NCBI GenBank assembly: GCA_947498125.1
Contig: CANMJH010000001.1
Span: forward strand, 62,001-126,000
Direction of reading: 5' to 3'
From: an uncultured Nioella sp.
Lineage (GTDB): Bacteria > Pseudomonadota > Alphaproteobacteria > Rhodobacterales > Rhodobacteraceae
DNA: 64,000 nucleotides
Part shown: piece after piece, positions 17,793 to 26,650 of the stretch
Layout: every line of letters begins with the position of its first letter
How positions within the stretch are numbered: position 1 is the first letter of the stretch
Notes under the pieces: model-generated
What the model saw: the letters and a program-made list of their open reading frames with translations, nothing else
Told to the model about the DNA's origin: nothing
Database searches by the model: none
Position numbers and translations under genes: made by a program

Positions 17793-18719
17793 ATGCCCGT
17801 CATCAGGTTCATATTTGTCAGGTTCTTACAGGCCATCTTGGTCACTATGGCCGTCACACTTTTCGTGGCATTCGCGATCCGGCTCACCGGTGACCCAGTT
17901 GTCATGATGGTGTCAGAAGCAAGTAACGTAACCGAGGAAGACCTTGCTCGAATCCGCGAGTCGCTCGGCCTCAATCAGCCATTCTTAATGCAGTATTTTG
18001 AGTTCGTAAAAAACCTGGCGAGAGGCGATCTCGGAGATTCATTTTTTCGAGGTCCGGTCTGGGATTTGATTTCTGTGGCGCTGCCAGCAACATTGCTATT
18101 GGCGGCCACGTCAATGTTTGTCTCGATCCTAGTCTCGATCCCGCTTGGTATATATTCTGCTGTGCATAAGGGCGGGCTGGCCGATCAAATGATCCGGGTG
18201 TTGTCCCTTGTCGGGCTGTCCTTCCCGAACTTCTGGCTGGGTATCATGTTGGTGTTGGTATTTTCGATTACCTTCCCGTTCTTCCCGGCAAGCGGTTTTG
18301 ACGGGCTTGCATCATTGGTTCTGCCCTCCGTCACAATTGGCATTATTCTTACCGCAACAAATGTCCGGCTGGTGCGCACAACGATGCTGGAAATTTTAGG
18401 GGCGCAATATGTGATGGTGGCCCGCGCCAAGGGCCTGAGTGAGCGCAAGGTGATCTATAAGCACGCGTTGCGGAATGGCGCGATTGCGCTTGTGACCTTT
18501 ATGGGCCTGCAATTTGGCAATCTTATCGGTGGTCTGGTCGTGGTTGAACTGGTCTTTAACTGGCCCGGAATGGGCACGCTTTCCGTCGAGGCGATCGCGC
18601 AAAGGGACTATCCACTTTTGCAGGCGACCGTGTCGATCCTTGCCATCATGATTGTTGGCGTGAACCTGGCCGTTGATCTGATTTACGGCCTCATTGATCC
18701 TCGTATTCGGGTATCCTGA
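17793..18719 (+). CDS. ABC transporter permease, DppB-like
   Basis: 308-residue inner-membrane permease with six hydrophobic segments. The start is MPVIRFIFVRFLQAILVTM, the usual DppB/OppB N-terminus, and the conserved EAA-type loop is VARAKGLSERKVIYKHALRN near residue 210. The ATG at 17793 has CAGGAGGAAC immediately upstream; the open frame extends further 5' but without a ribosome-binding site. It pairs with the following DppC-like gene, starting two bases after this stop. Confidence 0.93.
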   Translation: MPVIRFIFVRFLQAILVTMAVTLFVAFAIRLTGDPVVMMVSEASNVTEEDLARIRESLGLNQPFLMQYFEFVKNLARGDLGDSFFRGPVWDLISVALPATLLLAATSMFVSILVSIPLGIYSAVHKGGLADQMIRVLSLVGLSFPNFWLGIMLVLVFSITFPFFPASGFDGLASLVLPSVTIGIILTATNVRLVRTTMLEILGAQYVMVARAKGLSERKVIYKHALRNGAIALVTFMGLQFGNLIGGLVVVELVFNWPGMGTLSVEAIAQRDYPLLQATVSILAIMIVGVNLAVDLIYGLIDPRIRVS

Positions 18720-18720
18720 C

Positions 18721-19599
18721 ATGGCTGAACAAACTCAAAACCTTCCTGCGCGCACCCGTTTTCGTCTGAAATACCGCCGGTTCTTCAAGTTTGAATTCTT
18801 ACTAGGGGCTTTGTTGACAGGTGTCTTGGGCACGTTGGTGATCTTGTCGACGTGGATTTTTCCCGAAGGTGGACGCAGCGTTGACCTGCTGGCGCGGCTG
18901 ACCCCACCATTCCTGAGCTGGGAACATCCGCTTGGAACCGATCCTTTGGGCCGTGATATCCTTGAGCGGGTAATTCTGGGCGGCCGCATTTCCTTTGCTG
19001 TGGGTCTGCTATCCGCCGCGGGGGCGGTGCTGCTTGGAACGGTAATTGGTCTTTTGGCGGGCTATTACCGCGGGATATGGGATACGCTCATCATGCGCTT
19101 TGCCGATATTCAGCTGGCGCTGCCATTTATCCTGCTGGCCATTACAGTCATCGCGATTGTTGGCCCCGGAATTGATCGCATCATTGTTCTGATGATCGTC
19201 TCGCAATGGGTGCAATATGCCCGGCTGGTACGCAGTAGTGTTCTGTCCCTTCGGGAACGCGAATTTGTGCAAGCTGCGCGAAGCTATGGCCTCAGAGACC
19301 GCAAGATTATCTTTGGCCACATCCTTCCCAACGCACTTGGGCCGCTGATCATTCTGCTAACGCTGAATGTCGCCAACAACATCCTTCTGGAAAGCAGTCT
19401 GACCTTTCTGGGGCTTGGCGCGGATCCACAAACGCCGACTTGGGGCGGGATGCTGTCCGAAGGACGAAACTATATCCAAACCGCATGGTGGGTCACAGTT
19501 TTCCCCGGTGTTACGATCATGCTGACGGTTTTGGGCCTCAACCTGATGGGCGACTGGCTGCGTGATGAGCTTGATCCGCTTGGACGCACGTCGCGGTAA
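18721..19599 (+). CDS. ABC transporter permease, DppC-like
   Basis: 292-residue permease. The N-terminal helix is followed by the DppC-typical HPLGTDPLGRDILERVILGGR block at about residue 65, then helices and the EAA loop AARSYGLRDRKIIFGHILPN near 190. The start ATG is directly after the stop of the upstream permease. It is the last gene of the importer operon, with a strong intrinsic terminator 21 bp downstream. Confidence 0.93.
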   Translation: MAEQTQNLPARTRFRLKYRRFFKFEFLLGALLTGVLGTLVILSTWIFPEGGRSVDLLARLTPPFLSWEHPLGTDPLGRDILERVILGGRISFAVGLLSAAGAVLLGTVIGLLAGYYRGIWDTLIMRFADIQLALPFILLAITVIAIVGPGIDRIIVLMIVSQWVQYARLVRSSVLSLREREFVQAARSYGLRDRKIIFGHILPNALGPLIILLTLNVANNILLESSLTFLGLGADPQTPTWGGMLSEGRNYIQTAWWVTVFPGVTIMLTVLGLNLMGDWLRDELDPLGRTSR

Positions 19600-19619
19600 C
19601 CATACAAAAACTAGGACCT

Positions 19620-19653
19620 AAGGCGACCGACGAGAATTGTCGGTCGCCTTTTT
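19620..19653 (+). terminator. Rho-independent terminator after the peptide-type ABC operon
   Basis: Perfect 12-bp stem, AAGGCGACCGAC (19620-19631) with GTCGGTCGCCTT (19639-19650), seven-base loop, followed by TTT. Confidence 0.92.
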
Positions 19654-20019
19654 GATTGCATAGCTTCGCCGAATAAATGCGATTGTTATTCTGGCTGGCC
19701 TGCACTTTAAGCAAAATATCGAATTTACCCATCATTGACCGCATGATCTTAATGCTGCCGAGCGGGCCGTCAAACCTGATCTTCGCGTCTCGCACGAAAT
19801 CAGGCGCGGCCATAGCACACTGTCTGCGGGACGAAGGTCCCTTTCGCGGCAAACTGGATAGACAAATGCGAGGTTTTCAAAAGGGCGCTGAATTCTGTCA
19901 ATGACCGGCCATCGAATTCACACTCTAGATTCCAATGCAAGTTCCACTCCTATCACGTTGCAGGCGCAGCGCTCATCGGGATAGAACGCGACCAATGACA
20001 GCGGAAAGGCCAAACGCAG
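19654..20019. other. 366-bp region without a supported gene
   Basis: Lies between the ABC terminator and psd. Short frames exist on both strands (19677-19904 plus, 19538-19852 minus), but they overlap each other, lack ribosome-binding sites and resemble no family I know. The psd promoter should lie here; I see no clear -35/-10 pair. GGAAAGG just before 20020 is the psd ribosome-binding site. Confidence 0.5.
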
Positions 20020-20712
20020 ATGAAGATGCGCGACACGTTTCTAAAGCCTATGCATCCTGAGGGGCGGAAGTTTGTTGGTATTTTTGCCGCGATAACGGTT
20101 GGGCTCTTTCTGATTTGGCCCGTTCTTGGGTGGATCGGGATCGGGCTGACAATATGGTGTTACTACTTCTTTCGTGACCCTGTACGCGTCACACCACAAC
20201 GCGAAGGGCTGATCGTCAGCCCTGCTGATGGTGTCGTCTCGCTCATTGAGCAGGCAGTTCCTCCTTCCGAACTTGGCATGCCTAACAAAGCGCTGACCCG
20301 TGTGAGTGTGTTCATGAGCGTTTTTAACTGCCATGTGAACCGGACCCCGATTGCGGGTCGCATTGCGGCCATCGCTTACAGGCCGGGAAAGTTCTTCAAT
20401 GCCTCGCTGGACAAAGCCAGCGCCGATAATGAGCGCAACAGCCTCTGCATCGACATGGCCGATGGCCGGCAGCTTGCCGTAGTACAAATTGCAGGGCTCG
20501 TCGCGCGGCGGATCGTTTGCTTTTCGTCCGTGGATGATGTGCTGCGTACGGGAGAGCGCTTTGGTCTGATCCGCTTTGGCTCAAGGTTAGATGTCTATTT
20601 GCCCGAGGGCGTCGAGCCGATGGTCAGCTTGGGACAAACCATGATTGCAGGCGAAACCGTATTAGCGGATCTTGCGTCGACAGAACCCACGCGCATGGTT
20701 CAGGCAGATTGA
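20020..20712 (+). CDS. psd: Phosphatidylserine decarboxylase (short, group II type)
   Basis: 230-residue inner-membrane-associated proenzyme making phosphatidylethanolamine from phosphatidylserine. Two hydrophobic stretches near residues 18-50 anchor it. Family blocks seen: SPADGVV (67-73), [14 protein letters not shown] (97-110) and [11 protein letters not shown]. Self-cleavage is expected between Gly187 and Ser188 in RFGS, Ser188 becoming the pyruvoyl group of the alpha subunit. The ATG at 20020 follows GGAAAGG; an ATG two codons later is possible. It is first of a three-gene phospholipid operon with pssA four bases downstream. Confidence 0.95.
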   Translation: MKMRDTFLKPMHPEGRKFVGIFAAITVGLFLIWPVLGWIGIGLTIWCYYFFRDPVRVTPQREGLIVSPADGVVSLIEQAVPPSELGMPNKALTRVSVFMSVFNCHVNRTPIAGRIAAIAYRPGKFFNASLDKASADNERNSLCIDMADGRQLAVVQIAGLVARRIVCFSSVDDVLRTGERFGLIRFGSRLDVYLPEGVEPMVSLGQTMIAGETVLADLASTEPTRMVQAD

Positions 20713-20715
20713 GCA

Positions 20716-21471
20716 ATGGTCCAACCGCAAGACAGTGCCGAACAAGCCAATATCCGCCTGATCCATCTGCTACCCAACCTGCTGACAATAGCTGCAATCT
20801 GCGCGGGCCTTACTGCGATCCGATTTGGGTTTGAGGGCAACTTTGAAATGGCGGTTCGCCTCGTGCTGGCTGCCTGTGTCCTGGATGGTCTGGACGGCCG
20901 GGTGGCGCGTCTCTTGAACCAATCTTCAGCTGTGGGCGCAGAACTCGATTCACTAGCGGACTTTGTGAATTTTGGGGTTGCTCCGGTCCTGATTTTACAC
21001 AGTTGGGCCCTGCAAGATTTCCGAAGCGCGGGCTGGATCGCTGTGTTGTTCTACGCAATTTGCTGCGTTTTGCGGCTTGCCCGGTTCAATGTCAGCGAAC
21101 GCCAAGAAAATAACGATGCGCCTGCCGAATTCTTTGTTGGCATACCTTCACCGGCTGGGGCCATTTTGGTTATTCTACCAATGGTCGTCTCGTTTGCTGT
21201 CTCGGATATGCCCGTAACCTCGCCAACCCTTGTCGCACTTCACATCTGCCTGATCGGATTGCTGATGATTAGTCGTGTCCCGACTTATTCATTTAAGAAT
21301 ATGGCAATTGACAAGGCAAACGCGAAGTTCGTCCTCTTGGGCGCGGCGGTATTGGCCTCTGCCCTGCTAACCTACCTTTGGGCCACTCTGACATTTCTTA
21401 CACTCGCTTATATCATTGGCCTCGTCTGGGCTTACCGCTCGTCCAGAAAATCAAGATTAACTGAAGGATAG
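20716..21471 (+). CDS. pssA: CDP-diacylglycerol--serine O-phosphatidyltransferase
   Basis: 251-residue inner-membrane enzyme making phosphatidylserine from CDP-diacylglycerol and serine. The CDP-alcohol phosphotransferase motif D-G-x2-A-R-x8-G-x3-D-x3-D is complete at residues 60-82 (DGRVAR, G74, D78, D82). About seven hydrophobic helices follow the type II PssA pattern. It lies between psd and pmtA, so the operon encodes the consecutive steps from phosphatidylserine to phosphatidylcholine. Confidence 0.94.
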   Translation: MVQPQDSAEQANIRLIHLLPNLLTIAAICAGLTAIRFGFEGNFEMAVRLVLAACVLDGLDGRVARLLNQSSAVGAELDSLADFVNFGVAPVLILHSWALQDFRSAGWIAVLFYAICCVLRLARFNVSERQENNDAPAEFFVGIPSPAGAILVILPMVVSFAVSDMPVTSPTLVALHICLIGLLMISRVPTYSFKNMAIDKANAKFVLLGAAVLASALLTYLWATLTFLTLAYIIGLVWAYRSSRKSRLTEG

Positions 21472-21475
21472 CATT

Positions 21476-22099
21476 TTGGAACTCAACGCCGTCAAAAAGT
21501 CATATGCGCGTTGGGCGCCGATCTACGACAAGACCTTTGGTGCCATTACGAATGTCGGACGCCGCACAGCCGTGGATTATATCAACACCCAAGATGTTGT
21601 GAATGTCCTTGAGGTTGGCGTTGGAACAGGCCTTGCCTTGCCGAATTATCGCCCTGAGTTGAACGTGACGGGTATTGATTTCAGCGAAGATATGTTGGCC
21701 AAGGCACAGAGCAAGGTCGAGGATCTGGGTTTGGATCACGTGCAAGAGCTCAGGCAAATGGATGCGCGCAATCTCGACTTTTCTGATGCGTCATTTGATG
21801 TTGTCGCGGCGATGCACATCATATCGGTTGTGCCAGAACCTGAAAAGGTCATGGCCGAGATGGCACGGGTCTGCAAACCAGGTGGCTTGATCGTGATTAC
21901 AAACCACTTCGCAACCCAAACTGGCTTGCTTGCGCGGATCGAACGAATGAGCGCTCCATTTGCCAACCTTCTTGGTTGGCACTCGGATTTTGAAATCAGT
22001 ACAGTTCTCAAGCAGGCCGATCTTAAGGTGATTGAGAAAAAGGCGCTGCCTCCAATGGGTATGATGACCTTTCTAGTGCTGAAAAAAACAGATGAGTGA
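21476..22099 (+). CDS. pmtA: Phosphatidylethanolamine N-methyltransferase (PmtA, Rhodobacter type)
   Basis: 207-residue class I SAM-dependent methyltransferase. The SAM-binding motif is VLEVGVGTGLALP near residue 43, then TGIDFSEDML and the post-motif VVAAMHIISVVPEPEKVMAEMAR. Length and opening (MELNAVKKSYARWAPIYDKTFG) match the Rhodobacter sphaeroides-type PmtA, which methylates phosphatidylethanolamine to phosphatidylcholine. The start is TTG at 21476, four bases after the pssA stop with GAAGGA upstream. Operon position after psd and pssA strongly supports the assignment over a generic or ubiquinone methyltransferase. Confidence 0.9.
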   Translation: MELNAVKKSYARWAPIYDKTFGAITNVGRRTAVDYINTQDVVNVLEVGVGTGLALPNYRPELNVTGIDFSEDMLAKAQSKVEDLGLDHVQELRQMDARNLDFSDASFDVVAAMHIISVVPEPEKVMAEMARVCKPGGLIVITNHFATQTGLLARIERMSAPFANLLGWHSDFEISTVLKQADLKVIEKKALPPMGMMTFLVLKKTDE

Positions 22100-22122
22100 T
22101 CGTTTCTCAGCCTGTGATGGAA

Positions 22123-22170
22123 ACTGGATGACATTCCAAAACACGCATACGTGGCTCGCCAGTTTTTTTT
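22123..22170 (+). terminator. Possible intrinsic terminator after pmtA
   Basis: AACTGG about 22125-22130 can pair with CCAGTT just before a run of eight T at about 22160-22168. The loop is long (over 30 bases), so this is a weak call; it lies between the convergent pmtA and transketolase-like genes in a 258-bp gap with no other feature. Confidence 0.3.
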
Positions 22171-22357
22171 AAATACTTAAGAAGCTGCAAACACAAAGCT
22201 GACATTTGTCCGCGTTGCAGCATCGATCGAGCGAGGTTGCTCTAACTCTTTTTAATGATCTAGTTGGAAGGGTTTAGCATTTCCGGCCCACAAGCAACAA
22301 CACTTGGACGGTCGCGGCCGGTCTATGTCGCTACCGTCCCAAACCCTAATCCATGTT

Positions 22358-24742
22358 CTATGTAATAGCGCCCATGGATTGAGCGATCTCCAGCCCTGTA
22401 GGTAGCGCTTGGCGCGCTTCTTCAACGATGGTGTCCCGGTTTATGCCGTAGTGGCGGTAGAGATCCCCAATAGTCCCGGTTTGCCCAAAATGTTCCACGC
22501 CAAGCGGGATGGTTTGGTGTCCGGCAACCGCGCCCAACCATGAGAGCGTGGCCGGGTGCCCATCCAGCACGGTCAGGACTTTGCAATGATTGGGCAGGCC
22601 GAGCATAAGTTTTTCGACATGGCAGGTCGCCGTGCGATCCCCGCGTGCACGGCTGCGTTGCGCCGCTGTCCAGCCGGCACTCAACCGATCTGCTGATGTG
22701 ACGGCCAGAACGCCAATATCGCGATGTGTCTCGGTCAATTGGCCCGCGGCCTCGATGGCTTCACTTGCTACTGCACCTTGGTAGGCAATGACGATCTCGC
22801 AGTTCGGTCCGGGCTGTCGCAGCCAATAGCCGCCATCAATGGACCCTTGGCGGAAATTGTCATCGACACGGCGCCCGGGTTGCTCCAGCGGCTTGGTCGT
22901 AAGACGCAAGTAGACGGATCCGCCCGTTTCATCGCGCAGCCATGTGCGTTCGTCCGGGTCACCCTCACCTTCACGCTGCATGTAGCTAAAGGCCCATTCC
23001 ATAATAACAACAAGCTCATCGGCGAAAGCGGGCTCAAAGCTGGCCAGCCCGTCCTGCGCCATGCCAGTAAGCGGTGTGCCCACCGATTGATGAGCCCCGC
23101 CTTCGGGCGCGAGGGTGACGCCAGACGGCGTGCCCACAATCATGAAACGCGCATCCTGGTAGCAAGCATAGTTGAGCGCATCCAGCCCGCGATGAACGAA
23201 GGGATCATAGACCGTGCCGATGGGAATAATCCGTTTTCCCCAAAGGCTATGAGACAGCCCTGCAGCACCCAAAAGCAGAAACAGGTTCATTTCTGCGATG
23301 CCCAATTCAATGTGCTGGCCTTCGGGTGCGAAATTCCATTTGGCAGTCGACGGAATGCGATGTTCGATAAACGCATCTTTTTGCGCTGCGCGGGCGAAAA
23401 GCTTGCGCCGGTTGACGAAAGCGCCAAGACCAGTGGTTCCGGTCACGTCAGGTGAAGTGGTCATAATCCGCTCTGCAAATGCACTGTCGCCCTTGGAAAG
23501 CTCATCCAGAATCTTTCCAAACGCGGCTTGTGTTGAGGTCTCACGATCCGTTGCAAAATCGATCTTGGGGACGGGCAGCTTTTCGTCAGAATAGCGCCGT
23601 GCGCCTTTTGCAAAGAAAGGAACCCTCGACAGGAAGGTTTTCAGTTCGGCCTCATCATCCACCGCGGCAAACAGGTCCCATTCCTGCCCATCAGGCACGC
23701 CCATGTGCTTTTGCCATTCCGCCATCTGTGCCTTGGTCATCAGGCCGCCATGGTTGTCCTTGTGGCCGGCAATCGGCGTGCCCCAGCCTTTGATTGTATA
23801 GGCAAGAAAGCAGGTTGGGCGGTCGTGATCGATGGCGGCGAATGTGTTGGCCATGGTTTGTACGCAGTTGCCGCCAAGATTCTCCATCAACTCCGCAAGC
23901 TCAGCGTCGCTGCGTTTGTCCAAAAGAGCGGTCACATCACCCTGATCGCCCAGATCATCCATCAACCTTTTGCGCCAAACCTCGCCGCCCATATAGGTCA
24001 GCGCGGAATATTCCGCGTTTGGGCAAGCGTCGATCCAATCGCGTAGCTTATCCCCGCCCGGTTCCTCAAATGCGGCGCGCTGCAACTCACCGTATTTGAC
24101 CTTCACAACATCCCAACCGAAGGCATCGAAAATCTTTTCAATCCGCGCGAACAGCCCCTCTCGCACAATCCCATCGAGCGACTGGCGGTTATAGTCAATG
24201 ATCCACCACGTATTGCGCAGGTCGTTTTTCCAGCCCTCTTGCAATACCTCATAGACATTGCCTTCATCCATTTCCGCATCGCCAACCAGAGCAACCATAC
24301 GCCCCAGATCCGCATCCGCGCCCCATGTCTTTGCTGTGATGAAGTCCTGAATAAGTGAGGCAAGTGCGGTAATGCCAACGCCCAACCCAACCGAGCCGGT
24401 TGAGAAATCCACATCATCCGTGTCCTTGGTGCGGCTCGGGTAGCTTTGCACTCCGCCAAATCCCCGGAAGTTTTCCATCTTTTCGCGCGTCTGGTTCCCC
24501 ATGAGGTATTGGATCGCGTGAAACACAGGCGACGCATGCGGCTTCACTGCAACCCGATCCTCCGGTCGCAAGGCCGAAAAATAGAGCGCCGTCATGATCG
24601 ACACCATGGAAGCGGAAGACGCCTGATGCCCACCAATCTTGATCCCGTCCGCTTTGGGCCGGATGTGATTGGCGTTGTGAATCATCCAATGCGACAGCCA
24701 AAGCAGCCGTTGTTCGATGGTTTTCAGATAAGCATTGGGCAT
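22358..24742 (-). CDS. Transketolase-family / AceE-like homodimeric E1 thiamine-diphosphate enzyme
   Basis: 794-residue cytosolic TPP enzyme. The N-terminal pyrophosphate domain has GDAEMDEGNVYEVLQEGWKN with DYNRQSLDG, closely patterned on GDGEMDEPES...NLQRLDGP of homodimeric pyruvate dehydrogenase E1 (AceE). The middle pyrimidine domain (GQHIELGIAEMNLFLLLGAAG) and a C-terminal domain ending near VEHFGQTGTIGDLYRHYGI also follow AceE. It is shorter than AceE (about 890) and its first motif has GDA rather than GDG. Annotation pipelines often call such proteins transketolase. The ATG at 24740-24742 is 50 bp downstream of the acdS stop. Substrate is inferred: a 2-oxoacid, possibly the 2-oxobutyrate released by AcdS. 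Confidence 0.75.
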   Translation of the reverse strand: MPNAYLKTIEQRLLWLSHWMIHNANHIRPKADGIKIGGHQASSASMVSIMTALYFSALRPEDRVAVKPHASPVFHAIQYLMGNQTREKMENFRGFGGVQSYPSRTKDTDDVDFSTGSVGLGVGITALASLIQDFITAKTWGADADLGRMVALVGDAEMDEGNVYEVLQEGWKNDLRNTWWIIDYNRQSLDGIVREGLFARIEKIFDAFGWDVVKVKYGELQRAAFEEPGGDKLRDWIDACPNAEYSALTYMGGEVWRKRLMDDLGDQGDVTALLDKRSDAELAELMENLGGNCVQTMANTFAAIDHDRPTCFLAYTIKGWGTPIAGHKDNHGGLMTKAQMAEWQKHMGVPDGQEWDLFAAVDDEAELKTFLSRVPFFAKGARRYSDEKLPVPKIDFATDRETSTQAAFGKILDELSKGDSAFAERIMTTSPDVTGTTGLGAFVNRRKLFARAAQKDAFIEHRIPSTAKWNFAPEGQHIELGIAEMNLFLLLGAAGLSHSLWGKRIIPIGTVYDPFVHRGLDALNYACYQDARFMIVGTPSGVTLAPEGGAHQSVGTPLTGMAQDGLASFEPAFADELVVIMEWAFSYMQREGEGDPDERTWLRDETGGSVYLRLTTKPLEQPGRRVDDNFRQGSIDGGYWLRQPGPNCEIVIAYQGAVASEAIEAAGQLTETHRDIGVLAVTSADRLSAGWTAAQRSRARGDRTATCHVEKLMLGLPNHCKVLTVLDGHPATLSWLGAVAGHQTIPLGVEHFGQTGTIGDLYRHYGINRDTIVEEARQALPTGLEIAQSMGAIT

Positions 24743-24751
24743 CAGGTGTCT

Positions 24752-24786
24752 CTCTTTCAGTGGCTTTTGTTGGCGTATTGAAAGAG
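24752..24786 (-). promoter_or_regulatory. Intercistronic hairpin between acdS and the AceE-like gene
   Basis: On the minus strand CTCTTTCA (24786-24779) pairs perfectly with TGAAAGAG (24759-24752), loop 19 bases. The downstream arm contains the GAAAGAG that would act as ribosome-binding site for the gene starting at 24742, so the stem could lower its translation. No T-run follows. Confidence 0.45.
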
Positions 24787-24792
24787 GGCAGG

Positions 24793-25812
24793 TCAGCCGT
24801 CTTTGTAGTAGTAGCTGTACCCGTTCAGCGCCGGTGCCCCGCCCAAGTGGGCGTAGAGAACCTTTGAGCCTTTGGGGAAGAACTCTTTTTGCGCGAGATC
24901 GATCATGCCTTGCATGGATTTGCCTTCATAAACCGGGTCGGTCATCATGGCTTCGGTCTTTGCCGCCAGTCGGATCGCCTCATTGGTTTCTTCAGAGGGA
25001 ACACCATAGGCGGGGTAGGCATAGTCGGGGTTGATGTGAATTTCATCGTCGCGAACCTTTCGGCCAAGGCCAACCAGTTCCGCCGTGCTATCCACGATCC
25101 CGCGCACTTGCGCTCTCGTCTGATCCAAAGTGCCAGAGGCATCAATGCCAATAACGCGATCTGCGCGATCCTGCGCGGCGAACCCTACGATCATTCCGCC
25201 TTGGGTCGAACCGGTCACAACGCAAACGACGATATAGTCGAATTTGAAGCCTAGCTCTTCTTCCTGCTCTGCAACTTCTTCAGCAAAACCGATATAACCA
25301 AGCGCTCCATATTTGTGGACAGACGCGCCTGCAGGAATCGCATAAGGCGTCCCCCCGTCGTCTTTCACTGACTGGATTGCGTCTTCCCAGCTTTTCCGAA
25401 TGCCAATGTCAAAACCGTCTTCTACCAATCGGGAATCCGCCCCCATAAGCCGGGTCAGCATGATGTTCCCGACCCGATCATAAACAGCATCGTAGTGAGG
25501 CACCCATTTTTCCTGAATGACCACACATTTCATACCGATTTTTGCAGCTGTCGCCGCCACCATGCGTGTGTGGTTCGACTGGACGCCGCCGATGGATACC
25601 AGCGTATCAGCACCGCTCGCGATAGCATCCGGAACGATATATTCCAACTTCCGCAGCTTGTTGCCGCCAAAAGCCAGGCCCGAGTTGCAATCCTCGCGCT
25701 TTGCATAAAACTCGACGCCTGCACCCACGGCATCAGTTAGCCGCGGAAGGTGCTCGATAGCGGTCTTTCCAAATGTGAGGGGGTAACGTTCAAAGTTATC
25801 TAGCAATGACAT
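24793..25812 (-). CDS. acdS: 1-aminocyclopropane-1-carboxylate deaminase
   Basis: 339-residue PLP enzyme opening ACC to 2-oxobutyrate and ammonia. The opening [20 protein letters not shown] and [23 protein letters not shown] match AcdS almost block for block; the PLP lysine is Lys52. Residues that separate true ACC deaminases from D-cysteine desulfhydrases are present: Glu296 (DPVYEGKS) and Leu323 (YAHLGGAP), corresponding to Glu295 and Leu322 of the Pseudomonas enzyme. ATG at 25810-25812 with AGGAGA upstream. A divergent Lrp-type gene at 25966 matches the known acdR-acdS arrangement. Confidence 0.93.
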   Translation of the reverse strand: MSLLDNFERYPLTFGKTAIEHLPRLTDAVGAGVEFYAKREDCNSGLAFGGNKLRKLEYIVPDAIASGADTLVSIGGVQSNHTRMVAATAAKIGMKCVVIQEKWVPHYDAVYDRVGNIMLTRLMGADSRLVEDGFDIGIRKSWEDAIQSVKDDGGTPYAIPAGASVHKYGALGYIGFAEEVAEQEEELGFKFDYIVVCVVTGSTQGGMIVGFAAQDRADRVIGIDASGTLDQTRAQVRGIVDSTAELVGLGRKVRDDEIHINPDYAYPAYGVPSEETNEAIRLAAKTEAMMTDPVYEGKSMQGMIDLAQKEFFPKGSKVLYAHLGGAPALNGYSYYYKDG

Positions 25813-25880
25813 GGGCAATCTCCTGATTTCGTTATCCAAAATCGTAGCAAACAGCTTGCGGAAGGTGCTTTCTAATTGAT

Positions 25881-25893
25881 GGAAATTTTTTCC
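25881..25893. promoter_or_regulatory. Short AT-centred dyad GGAAA-N3-TTTCC between acdS and acdR
   Basis: Five-base arms (25881-25885, 25889-25893) around an all-T spacer in the 153-bp divergent region. Lrp-family sites are short dyads with AT-rich centres, so this is a candidate AcdR site. Weak on its own. Confidence 0.3.
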
Positions 25894-25965
25894 CTAATCT
25901 TCTCCATGTTGACCATTATTATCCTCTAGGAGTAGATCGATAGCCTAAATACGGAAGAATCTTTC

Positions 25966-26427
25966 ATGAACGATTTAGATCGAATCGACAAAAACATCCT
26001 ACGCAGGCTTCAATCAGATGGGCGTCTGACCAATGCCGAGCTTGCAAAGGCAGTAAATGTTAGCCCCGCGACGTGTCACAGGCGCACCCAAGCCCTGTTC
26101 GATCAAGGGCATGTCTTGCGTGTTGTTGCACAGGTAGACCCGTCATCAGTTGATCTGGGAACTCTGGTGATGGTCGGCGTGGTCTTGGACCGGTCTACAC
26201 CCGAGAGCTTCGCTGCCTTTGAAAACGCGGTATCGAGCATGAAGGAACTGCTGGACTGTCACTTGGTTGCCGGAGATTTCGACTACCTTCTAAAGATTCG
26301 CGTCAGCGACATGAACGACTTCAATTCTATGCATAACAAGATGCTCATCGCTTTGCCCGGCGTCCGCCAGATCCGTACCTTCTTTGTACTCAAGGAAATC
26401 AAAGAGAATGCGCCGTTGGCATTCTAA
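25966..26427 (+). CDS. acdR: Lrp/AsnC-family regulator, AcdR-like
   Basis: 153-residue regulator. The N-terminal helix-turn-helix is seen in LDRIDKNILRRLQSDGRLTNAELAKAVNVSPATCHRR (residues 4-40, given here in two known halves: helix 1-2 and the NVSPATCHRR recognition helix). The C-terminal RAM domain runs from about residue 65, including HLVAGDFDYLLKIRVSDM. It is divergent from acdS, as in proteobacterial ACC deaminase loci where the Lrp-like AcdR activates acdS in response to ACC. The symbol rests on this context rather than on diagnostic residues. Confidence 0.8.
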   Translation: MNDLDRIDKNILRRLQSDGRLTNAELAKAVNVSPATCHRRTQALFDQGHVLRVVAQVDPSSVDLGTLVMVGVVLDRSTPESFAAFENAVSSMKELLDCHLVAGDFDYLLKIRVSDMNDFNSMHNKMLIALPGVRQIRTFFVLKEIKENAPLAF

Positions 26428-26650
26428 AAGTGGCCTTTCACTCACATTTCGCCGAGGTCCGATCAGGGCCAGAATATCCCAGGTATCACCGATAGAAAAA
26501 CAGTAGGGAATGGGCATGTCGACTTGGATTGGAAGCCTTGAAAACACGCTGCGAGCGGCTTTATAGCCGGGCGTAGATTGATTTAATGCATACAATTTTG
26601 GCTAGGAGGCACTAGGTCCTAGCAGCCAACCGAACAGGAAGGAAGCTGTC

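Noticed and set aside
19677-19904. 75-codon plus-strand frame between the ABC terminator and psd
   Set aside because: No ribosome-binding site, overlapped by an equally unsupported minus-strand frame, and no recognisable family.
22358-24742. Phosphoketolase, suggested by a length near 794 residues
   Set aside because: The GDAEMDEGNVYEVLQ and C-terminal blocks follow homodimeric pyruvate dehydrogenase E1/transketolase patterns; phosphoketolase signature segments are not seen.
24793-25812. D-cysteine desulfhydrase instead of ACC deaminase
   Set aside because: Glu296 and Leu323 match the positions that identify ACC deaminase, and an AcdR-like gene is divergent.
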